A stretch of DNA of 39,643 bases, taken from the NCBI RefSeq assembly GCF_000003605.2, contig NW_003106600.1, forward strand, positions 287,884 to 327,526. Direction: 5' to 3'. Below the pieces are notes generated by a model. It searched no databases. It saw only the letters and a list, made by a program, of their open reading frames with translations, and had not been told where the DNA came from. The position numbers and the translations under genes were made by a program. This DNA is from Saccoglossus kowalevskii. Its lineage: Eukaryota; Hemichordata; Enteropneusta; Harrimaniidae. Of the stretch, positions 11,301 to 23,300 are shown piece by piece. Numbering within the stretch: position 1 is the first letter of the stretch; each line of letters opens with the position of its first letter.

Positions 11301-14300
11301 CGAATTGTTTGGACATAAATTCCCCATTGGCTATAGGTCTTGGCATATTTTGTGATTTTGTACTTCAAAGAGTTAACAAACCAATACGAAAAACAGCTGA
11401 TGATTTTGTAAATTGTGTTAGCTTTTGGAAAGTGTTGAGACTTAAGAAAGGGAATATGTAGATTTCACAGTGTACAAAAGAATATACAATGGTGTTCAGC
11501 CTAGTATTGAAAATTTAACTATATGCTTCATTACAAACCACATTTATTTATGCACTGTATTCCCTTTTCTGTCCCTCTTGCTTAAAAAAACATTGGTAGA
11601 ACTTTGATAAAATATAAAATGATTAGCAGCTCAAAGGTCAAGGGTCAAATTACTAATAATTCCTGTTGGGACCATAACATGACTGATGTTTCCAAGCTGT
11701 TAGATATCTTGAACTTTGATCTTAAATGTCAAACAAAATTAGAAAAGTGTCCTATTTTTAAACAAAGTTGTGGTTTTGTAACATTTGTAACTTCTTATCC
11801 CACAAGATTTTGTGATTAAATTGAGGAAAATTATAACCTTTTAAGGAGGTCAGAGAAGTTGTGTAATAATAACGTAAGTTGTCAGAGGGACACCAACACC
11901 ACCTCCCGCCCCAACCCCCACATAAGAGATTTGTAGTTCTTGAACATTTTGGCAGTAATCTTCCTGTTTACAACTGACCTATAATTGTATCCATACACCA
12001 TGTTCCTTATTAAATAAAATAGTCTAAGCTGTAAGCATTATTTGTAGGATTTTAAAATGTTATTTATTTTTTATTTACTAGGATGGGTTTACTCCATTGG
12101 CGGTTGCTTTGCAACAAGGACACGACAAAGTGGTGGCACTATTATTAGAAAACGACCGTGCCGGCAAAGTAAGACTTCCGGCTTTGCACATAGCGGCAAG
12201 AAAAGATGACACTAAGGCGGCTGCCTTATTACTTCAAAATGACCACAATCCTGATGTCACTTCTAAGGTAAACACATTTTCAGAAAGTTATCATTTCTCA
12301 TCCTTCCTTCCAGTGTGGCCCATATTCATACGCACTAAAACCCTTCCTTTCCCACACATTCTATTCCCATTGATGAAAGATGGCATGGTGTACATGTATG
12401 AGACAATCTAAAGACATCTTTCATTTCATCCATTAGAATATTACTACTAAGTTCTTGTATCTAAGTTACTTTTGTGAAATGTACTCCGTACTCTTAAAAC
12501 TAGTCCACACTTTTAGGAACCATATTGGGGGGAATGTATTGACACCAATTCCGTGATTGTGAACTTCCACCATATTTTCCTGTCCTACTGCTAGGATCAT
12601 TATGCCTTAGTACTCAATACCAACATATTATTGTTTTCAGAGTGGCTTCACACCATTGCATATTGCAGCACACTATGGACATACCAATGTAGCTACGCTG
12701 CTATTACAAAGAGGAGCTGCTGTTGATTTTTCAGCTCGGGTAAGGTTTTTTTTTCTATTGGAAAGTAATATTAGCACATCAATAAGCAGATTATTTGTTT
12801 CATATTGAGCAAATTATTAAAAATCATTCAGAGATTGTTATGTAGTCAATGATTGCAAATCATTTCCTGATATGTTCTTTGCTTTTTGCCCCAGATAATG
12901 ATTTCAGATCATTTTAAGATGATTGGATCTCGGCTTAATTGAATAATGATACACAATGATTTCAATTTTCTCCTTAGAATGGAATTACCCCATTGCACGT
13001 TTCTTGTAAGTGGGGTCGTGTCAATATGGTAACATTATTACTGGATAGAGGAGCCAAAATCGACAGCAGAACAAGGGTAAGCCTTCATTCTTTATTTCGA
13101 GTTGATTTGAATTAATTCTAATTAATATGATCAGTATTAGGAAACCTTTACAGAGAACAAGATGCCACAAATGAGACAATTTTAATTGCCCCTTTCACAT
13201 TTGAGAAACTTATTAGGATGCCGCTATCTCCATTGTACAGCTTGCCATACTTTCCTTCTGATTTCAGCTTTATAATTTTTAATTTAGAAACTTTATTTTG
13301 TGTGTTAAAGCTTGAGAAAAAAGTTTAAACATTTTTATTGAGTAGTTTAAGCATGCTTTTCATTTGATTTTTACCTTAATTGCTGCTTTTATATTAAATT
13401 TGTTTTTTTTGTTTACCTGTTTAGTTTCCTGTCTATTTGCCTATTATTGCCTGCAAATTTATTTTCTCCTGTCATCCAAATTTTAAAAACCATGGCAGTT
13501 TTTATGGTGATATATATATATATTTTTGTATTGCTTCCTAAGTGATTTCTTATGCTCTGCAGCCTATTCTCCCTATTTCTTCTGTGGAATCATCTAACCA
13601 TTCAAAGAAATAGTTGGAATGTCCCATTGTGCAAGGGGATATAGGGTGAATAGGTTAATATTGCATGTGCTACCATTTTACATACTCTAACATGCATTTC
13701 TACACATTTCCCATAGAATCCATTGGAACTGGTGACAAAAGTGAGTTTTGTTGAGTTACTGAGCCTCTTTAATACGTGACTGGGTGCTCAAAATCAGCAT
13801 TTCACTCCTCTTCATCTACTGTATACTGCCCTCACTGGCAATGCTTGCACATTTGTCGGCCATGATGGATTTGACTACTTGCATATTAAAAAAAATATTA
13901 ACCTGTATTAGGAACTGATTTTGAATTTTGTGGGGAATAGAACTTCAGTAAATGCTAGTCTACTAATCCACCATGGCTTGTATGAATGCGATTCTCCATG
14001 ATTTTATCATGGAAGTGACAACAGAAATCTTGGAAGTTATAGAATGTAGCTACCTTGAAATCAGCAAAGGTGTGAGATATATTTAATCATGACAAGAATG
14101 GGAACTTAGATTATACACCATGCTGATTATTTTTGGAATTTTTCACCAAGTTAGGTGGTAATGCTCACTTGCATGAGGTATACATGAATCCTATTTGTTG
14201 ATATTGGAGAGAAGTGAAATATGAGTACCTAGGTGTATGTAAAATGAACCCTTACTTCGCTTAATGTCTACATTTCCCTATACATCACTAACTTATTTTG

Positions 14301-17300
14301 TTTTGGACTAAATTTAAATGAGTTTGCTGGAAGGAGCAGATAATTTGACTCGTTTATATTTCATTATCATTTGTTGTTGCCAGCTGTGAGATCTTTTACT
14401 CACTCATTCTTGCTCAGTTTTTTTTCGGCATTTTTGGCACATTAATAAAATGGAAAATATAAGTAGGAAATCCTAGATATCCAATTTTGACCCCTATTTT
14501 TTTAAAATATTTTTTATGAGAATGAAGTGTAAATTGTTGAGCTTAGTAAGGGATGTCCAAGTAGGATTGCATCAAAACTACTTCACTAACATATTTTACT
14601 CAAAAAATATGTTGTAGTGAATTAATAATAAATTGATGTCATTCTTATTTATTTATTTTGATCTTTTTTTTCTTGCTTATAACAAATCTTTACCAACAAA
14701 TATTTGGTGGGGAAACGTTATGTGAAGCGAGCTGAAGATCGTAGCTTCATTATTAATATATTCTGTTTTGTGTTGTGTTGTTATTTGTAAGTTGTAATTT
14801 TATGTCTGTGAAAAAAGTCAGTTCTGTCAAAATAACTTATTTGTTGTATAAGGCAATTTTTTGGGTATTTTCTGATTTCAAACTATTTTGGGTTTTTGGT
14901 GTCTAGATTTCTTGTCTCGCTTAATAACATAATACATTTTGCTCTATGTACAAAATTAAATACAACAACTTTTTTCATCAACTTTAAATTATAGAAAAAA
15001 GTGTTTCAAAGTAGTATTCTACATGTATCAGAATTGATGCACTCTTTCTCTTTCCATGGAAATAATTTTCTGACTGCTGCATGCTTCTATCATTGCATAG
15101 ACTCACAGTACCATAGTTTCACACATATTAGAAAAATAAATTCTAATGTGGTTGCCTAGAGACCATCTGATGTGTTTGCTTAGAGACCATCATGAATTTC
15201 AGAACGATGTCAATGCTTGTTTTTCTTTTTTTTACTGAAAAAGTATCTGCTCTCTGCTCCTTGCAAAATACGTATTAACATTTAGTCCTCAAAACCACTA
15301 GAAAAATGGGTAAAACAATTTACTATGCTCACTAATGTAGATGTAGTTGTAACATTTCCCACACAAATTGCTATACTTTTATTTTGGATGTTGTTTCTGA
15401 AAGTTTTAATTGGAACACAAAGCTACTGAAATCTGGAATTTCTGTCTGAAAAGAAAGAAAAAATTTTGTTGGAAATGTTGAGGTTCTTTGTTTTTAGGTG
15501 GTGGTGGGTATTTTTGGCTGATTTCAATGAAAATTAATTTTGTGTTTGAACTTTACCAACAGGATGGACTGACACCTCTTCACTGCGCTGCAAGGAGTGG
15601 TCATGACCAGTGTGTTGATTTGCTACTGGAGAGAGGAGCACCTATTTTGGCCAAAACTAAGAATGGTCTTGCACCTTTACACATGGCAGCACAAGGAGAC
15701 CATGTAGATAGTGCACGTTTATTACTCTATCACAAAGCACCTGTTGATGATGTCACCGTGGTAAGTTCTAAAAAATGTGCTGATGCATTGTTAAGATTTT
15801 CCCATTGAATTTATTAAAATTTCCATGATGTAGTTGAACTTTGTTTTCACTTTCATCAAAGCCGGTGATTGCATGTTGAGTCCCTGGGGTTTTTCTATGA
15901 GCGCCACTAAGCGCCACTAAGTGGGGGAGATAAGATGTGGAGTTTTTGATAATTATAAGTTAAAATGGAGCTTCCTATGCCTTCCTTGGGGCCAAAATTA
16001 CTATCAGACAGGTCACAGTTGAAGACTGTTCCCACATCAGAATTTAATGGTTGCCAGAGGATCTGCTCCCCAGGGTAAGGGGGCGCATGGCCATTGCATG
16101 AGTCCTGTGCCCTCGTACCCTTGTTAAAAAAAGTCCTATTTTGTGGATTATGTTCATTAACTTGTCAATTCATTTGACGTGCAATTGGACGATATTGAGA
16201 TTTATCAAGTTAGCCACAGTTTGTATCATTTCTATATTTTCTTGCAGGATTACCTGACTTCATTGCATGTAGCTGCTCACTGTGGTCATCATAAAGTAGC
16301 TAAATTGCTGTTGGATCGTAAGGCTAACCCTGATTCCCGTGCTCTCAATGGTTTCACCCCACTTCATGTTGCCTGCAAAAAGAATCGCATCAAAGTCATA
16401 GAACTATTATTAAAGTATGGTGCATCAATCCACACTGTTACCGAGGTAAGTAATCATAAATACTTTATTTAAGTTGGAATTAATTTTTGCTGAAAAGACA
16501 TTTTGACTGTTTTGTATGAAATTTATTTTCACTAATTTTTGACAATTGAATGTAAAATGTAGGAAAAACAGTATGCACATGTATTTGCTGGATTTTATTT
16601 TCACTGAATCATTCCTTCAGCGAAAATAGCAAAAATGAATCCAAGTGAAAATAAAGTATTTTACAGTAGCCATTATCCTTGAATTGATGGTATGATTACA
16701 ACCCCTACAATGTCAGTTTTGTACTGACTTGAAATCAATTACTGATAAATCAAATTTCCATTTCATTTTATCGCATTGTTCTTTTTATAGTCTGGTTTAA
16801 CACCATTACACGTAGCTGCATTTATGGGTCATGTACAGATTGTATTATTGCTGTTACAACATGGAGCATCACCTGACACAGCTAATGTGGTAAGTTGTAT
16901 AATTCACTACTCTCTCCCAGTCTTAAACCACTACCTTCTAGTTCACTCTTTTAGTCTTTTTTGCTATTTTATCTGGCCAGATGACTACCTCTTCCGCCAT
17001 ACAGAGCCCGACCCCCACCCACCACTGTCATCTATTTCCCCTGTACACTGCATTTTTTCTAACCAACTGCCTATAGTCCACGCCACACCATGTTTATTCT
17101 GTCTTGTGTTTCCCTATTGTCTTTCTACGTACTATCCATGGTGTGGAGAGTTCGCTCCGCTCCGGTCTGTCCGTTCCGGTCTGTCCGCTCCGGTCTGTCC
17201 GCTCCGGTCTGTCCGCTCCGGTCTGTCCGCTCCGGTCTGTCCGCTCCGGTCTGTCCGCTCCGGTCTGTCCGCTCCGGTCAGTCCACTCCGGTCAGTCCAC

Positions 17301-20300
17301 TCCGGTCAGTCCACTCCGGTCAGTCCACTCCGGTCAGTCCACTCCGGTCAGTCCACTCCGGTCAGTCCACTCCGGTCAGTCCGTTCTGGTCAATCCGTTC
17401 TGGTCAAGAGTGAAGAATGGAATGTTAATTTATTTTTTGTTGGAGCTTACCTCTAATTTTGTTTTTACAGCGTGGTGAAACAGCCTTACATCTTGCCGCA
17501 AGAGCCAATCAAATTGATATCATTCGTATCTTATTACGCAATGGTGCCCAGGTAGATGCAAGAGCACGCGAGAACCAGACTCCACTGCATATTGCTTCCC
17601 GTCTGGGTAACGTGGAAATTGTCTTATTACTGTTGCAACACGGCGCATCACCTGATGCACAAACAAAGGATATGTACACAGCCCTGCATATTGCGGCCAA
17701 AGAAGGACAAGAAGATGTAGCATCTGTCCTACTAGAACACGGTGCATCGCTATCCACAACTACCAAGGTGAGTTAGAATATCTGTGCATTCATGATTATC
17801 AAATAAAGCCCTGATTTTATTGGTTATTTTGTATTTTTGAATACTGCAGCAAAATTACTTTTCTAGTATAGTAAGTAAATACGTATTGGTATATGACATG
17901 TGTACAAATAGCTGTGAAATTAATTTAGGTTCCAGATGCTGTTTATATTTGCATATCATAAACATCGCTACATTTTACTCTTTGGTACCATAAATGTCAT
18001 CATGAAGCAATTATCAGAAATTTTTTTTTTTTTTCACGAATAACAGAAGGGGTTCACTCCTCTGCATGTGGCGGCGAAGTATGGAAGTCTAGAAGTCGCA
18101 GCTTTGCTCCTCAAGAAAGTTTGCCTCTCCTGATGCAGCTGGAAGGGTATGTTACTGTGATACTTGGCGCGAATTCAAATGTTGGAAAAAAAGGCAAATT
18201 ATTAAAATTTTTAGGTCCGTTGTCATCATAAGATTTCTCACTTCAATGATATTTACATCTTGACTTTTACAGAATGGTTTGACACCATTGCACGTTGCTG
18301 CCCATTATGACAATGTCAATGTTGCTATGCTGTTATTAAAACAAGGTGCTTCACCACACGCTGCAGCCAAGGTAATTTGTTATCTAGATCTTTTTTCTTC
18401 CTCCGACAACCAGAGTGAAAACCAATGCACGGCATAATATTTATTTACCAAAAAGGACTGCAAAAAGTTTGTCATGTTTGGCCTCTATTTCATCAGAACA
18501 GCCATAATGACATTATTCACATGATAGGTTTAATTTTACCAACTGTTTTCAACTTTTATTTTACTCTCAGAATGGATTTACTCCACTACACATCGCTGCC
18601 AAGAAGAACCAGATGGAGATTGCCACCACATTACTGGAATTTGGAGCCGAAGCAAATGCAACGACTAAACATGGAATTAGTCCAGTCCACTTAGCGGCCC
18701 AGGAAGGACACACAGACATGCTAACATTGTTACTGGCCCGTGGTGCTAAGCCAGACATTCCTGCTAAGGTAAATTGTCACTGCTTTTAGCATCCAGTCAA
18801 TTGTTTTCAACAATTTTTATCAAAAAGATTCGGAGATAAAAATTATGGCGTTCAGTGAGTTAAGCTTTTAATAATACCGTAATAGGTTTTTCATTTTTGT
18901 GAAGTTATTATAGGACACACATCCTGGTACTTTGCCTGACCCCTAAAGGTCACTCATCCTGGTACTTTGCCTGACCCCTAAAGGTCACTCATCCTGGTAC
19001 TTTGCATGACCCCTAAGGTTACTCTCTGGTTCTTTAATGGGGGGGGGCATATATTTACTATCAGAATTTCTTAATTATTTAACAATTTATCATATCCAAA
19101 CTTTTGAGAATTAATGTTGAAAGATACTACCCCCAGAATTACCAGGATGCCTGACTGTTAGGGGTCACCATGGGTTATGTGAACCAAATTTTCTGCAAAT
19201 GTATCCGTGCATTGGAAAATGTTTTCTTATTTCATCAGATATTTTCATATAGTTAATGCTTTCTCCTGAAATTCACAGAATGGTTTAACTCCATTGCATC
19301 TTGCGGCTCAAGAAGATAGAGTTAACTGTGCAGCCATATTGTTGAAAACGATGCTGTCATCGATGCACAGACTAAAGCTGGATATACTCCTTTACATGTT
19401 GCTTGTCACTATGGCAACATTAAGGTGGCAACCTATTTATTGCAGCAAGAAGCAAAGGTTAATGAAAAGACTAAGGTGAGAAAAAATAATACCAATCCAA
19501 AGTTCAATTTTCTCTTGTTTGTCAGAATATTTATTTCAAGAGTTGCAATGTGTTTATAGTTGATCAATAAAGCTGTATTTTGGATAGGCTCATTTAGGTC
19601 ATTTTCCTTTGTGCATTTATCACTTGTCTTTGACACTTGTCTTATAATGTTTCAAAACAAGTTTTTAAAAATAAAAATTAAATTTGTATATTAATGTTAT
19701 TGTTTCGTAGGCTGGCCTGACTCCACTCCATCAAGCTGCCCAGCAAGGTCATGTTGCCCTGATTAATCTGTTACTACAGTACGGTGCTGACCCCAATGAA
19801 GTCGCCAATAACGGATACACAGCATTGGCCATGGCTAAGCGTCTTGGCTACATCTCTGTTGTAAATACTCTGATAACCGTGACAACAGTTACTACGGTAA
19901 CTACACAGGTAAGTCTATGTCTGGAATTTTTCTACACCAGAAAATGGAATTATCGCAAGAATTACCGCAAATGCATACCAGTCAATCAATCAATCCCCAT
20001 ACTGCCTTCCAGCATACTTTGTGATATTTTCATAGTATTCATAAAACTAAGATGTACAATTTAATACACATTTATTAGATAACTTATGTTAAATCTTGTT
20101 CATGGTAGTGGTGATATGGTGGTGAGCAGATCACAAATTCCCACTCTATACAATGGAATGAATTCATCTCATTGCTTTGTATTCTTATCTTTGTACAGAC
20201 TGATAAAGAAGAAAAACTCAAAGTCTTGGTTCCAGAAACCATGCAAGAAACATTCATATCAGACTCTGAAGATGAAGGTAAGTGTAGTAGAGTTGGATTT

Positions 20301-23300
20301 TTGGGAATATTTGTGTTTTTAAAAATGTTAGAAAAGGTAAAGACCCGAATTAACCACAAAGTATAGGGAATATTTAGTATTAATGGAGTTAGCTTGTAGC
20401 ATGCCATTGCAGCACATAGACTCTACTCTAATCTTATCAAATCTACTGCTTGTTATGTGTTCTTCACTTTGCCTGCCCTATTGTTTACGTTCGTACCATG
20501 TGCTTGATTGGTTGCAGCATTCTGCACAATTACAATTCATACTTTTTCTTTTCTAATGTGTATTTTTCAATAATTAATTTATTCCAGCACGTACATTTTG
20601 ATAATTTTATTAAATGTTTTGTTCAGTTGATCAGAGTAACTCTGGCTTATTTGGTGCTGTTTAAATCTAGTTTAACAAACGTACACAATTATGAGTACTT
20701 AATTTCACTGACCTTTAATTTCACCATTTGGTGTTTATAGTCTATTTTACTGGGTTCATAAACAGTTTCTATTGTTATTTTACATAGTTATGTGATTTTT
20801 ATTTAGTGGATTTAACAGCAAAATTATAACCCAGTGAAAAATAGATTTATGGTATCCTCAAATTCTCGCTGTACAGTGGCCATCATGTGCTACTCGTACA
20901 TCAAATACTGTATTATTACTACATCTTCTTTGAGCTTTCTTTTCCTGATGTATGTTTCGAAAGTTTGTTTCAGTTTTGGTCACATCAGTCTTCAATAAGC
21001 CAGTGTCACTTTTTATTAACATTCACTTATTTTAACTATGTGGTTAATGTTTGTAATATTGCTTTCTTGTTAATGCTTGCTGTATGTCCTGCACTGTATG
21101 TTGTCTTGTACATAGGTATGGATTCCATTATTTACCTTCCACAGTCACCTCTGTGGCTTCCTTCATATGCTGGACTTGATAAAACCTATAATAATACCAC
21201 CATGAACACATTTACGTTTCGTAAGTCTGTGTCATTTTAAAGCTGTCGCTACAGCTGTTGTGTTTTGTAGATGGTTTCATCACTTGAACGTCATCATTAT
21301 TTTGTTAATGTATAATGTTTGCAAATTTTCCATTTTGTTTGCAGTATGTTATTTTACTCTCTTTACTAGGGAGTCTAGTAATTTGGATTCCCTAGATAAC
21401 TAGAAGTTTTCTGTTAAAACTGTTACAACACTCAATAAATATTGCTGGCTAAATGCAAATGTAAAATTTTCACCAGTGATAAAATCTTGCAATTATTGAG
21501 ACGAATGTTAAGTTATATACCACCAATTCATAATAATCATTTGAACAATAAATTCAACTTTTGTCACTTTTAACAAAATAAAAAATGCATATTTCTTCTA
21601 ATTGTTTCCGAAACTGTTAATCACTTACTGATAATCCAGAATTTGAAATGAAATTATAAAAAATAAGTATGAGCAAAATGACATTTGATAGGTTAACAGA
21701 ATGTTCAGTGGCTTTGGTTGATTTATGCTGTTAACTGCTAATGGATTGGAAAGAGTTCTTTCAGGCCCCCTCACCCCTAACCTGAACCCTAACACTTCAG
21801 CCCCCTCAATGTAATTCAATATGCCCCTCCAAATGATTAAGTGACCTAAAGAGGGGTATATATAATTGAAACAGAGGAGGGGTACTTGAGGGTTAGGATT
21901 TGATTTACAGGTGAGCGGAGCCCTAAGGAACTCTTACGTCATAGGGATACTGCACTAGCTTTACTAATAGGTGGCTTAAGGTAACAGCAGCTAAGCCAAT
22001 GAAATGCAATGCTCATGTAGTATTCACTCCATGTGGCAAATATTTAGAAGTACTAACCCAACATGATGCTATTTTATTAAATGGATTCGCCCCTGGTGCA
22101 ATACTAATGAGTCTACATTAAGTACAATGTGTGGTTTTCTGAACATGAAAGACTCAGTCATGCATTGCCTTTTCCATCTAAACCCAGTGGTAGTAGCCTC
22201 AGTGTCTTAAAATTACATTCCCACTTTGCAAATTTACATCACTCTCACAAGCTAAAAATATCAAATAATATATTGTTGGAAGTTATCCTGCTCTCACTTT
22301 CCACACATTTCATTTGGAAGGTACTGGAGGTTCTTATCCTGTTGACTGTCTCCAAGGACAAACAAAGCCTTCTAACTTGGTGTTTATTTTTACAAATCTA
22401 CTTCAATTTAGAAGACCAATTTTTTCATTACTGATTCATTATCCCAACATTTGATTATATATTGGTCAAAGGAGGGTATTTTACAAATTTGCAAATAGTG
22501 AATGCAACTTTAATACGGTAATCCCTCATCTGCACAGAATAATCCTTCAGGGGCATATTGAAAGATGAAAATCATGTTGTAAATTTTTAGGTGAAGATAC
22601 TATGACTGGTGACATGCCTACCTTAACAGTGGACGAAATGAAAAACATGGCTGATGACTCCATGCCTGTTTTACAGTCAATGACCATAGAGGAAGTATGG
22701 ATGAAAAGTGATCAGGTAAAACTTCTCAAAAAGATTCTTGAATATTTGATAGTGTATGATGTCATTTCTTTTTTACTGGTTGAGATTTATGTGACATACA
22801 GAAGACATGAAAGCAAACATTCATTCACAGGAACAACAATTTGATTATGTAGATGTTTGTTGCCTAGAAGATAGCAAACCCCCCAAAAAAGTTATTTTAT
22901 TTATGGAGATCTACTGATGAAAACAAGAGTTATGTGTGAACACCTTCTGTTCACACACAGGATAGATTTTCTATTAAAATGTATGTATTTTAGGAAAGGT
23001 GTCTTCTTGGGACTATCAAGATAGTAAAGGACAGAAACAAAATCAAGTTTCACATTCTGACACAGCATTCTGCCATCAGACTGGTTAATACTGCTTCTAT
23101 GCTACAAATCTTAACATATTTGTTTTCATTTTCAGAGTCGTCTTACCAACTATGCTTACCCACCGTATGCAGGAGGTGAATCACCAAGTTCTTCAGCAAG
23201 AGGTTCCATGCCAGGTTATTACAGATCTGCTGCATACACCTCGTACTCCTCCAAGACTGGAAGTGTAGAACCAGAAGTTTTGAAAGCTGATAGGGCTGTG

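Noticed and set aside
17509..17766. Minus-strand open frames opposite exon 9
   Set aside because: Shadows of a conserved three-repeat ankyrin exon.
22129..22330. Protein-like stretch ([20 protein letters not shown]) in the exon 15-16 intron
   Set aside because: It lacks a pyrimidine tract before any usable AG, and no donor keeps the frame.
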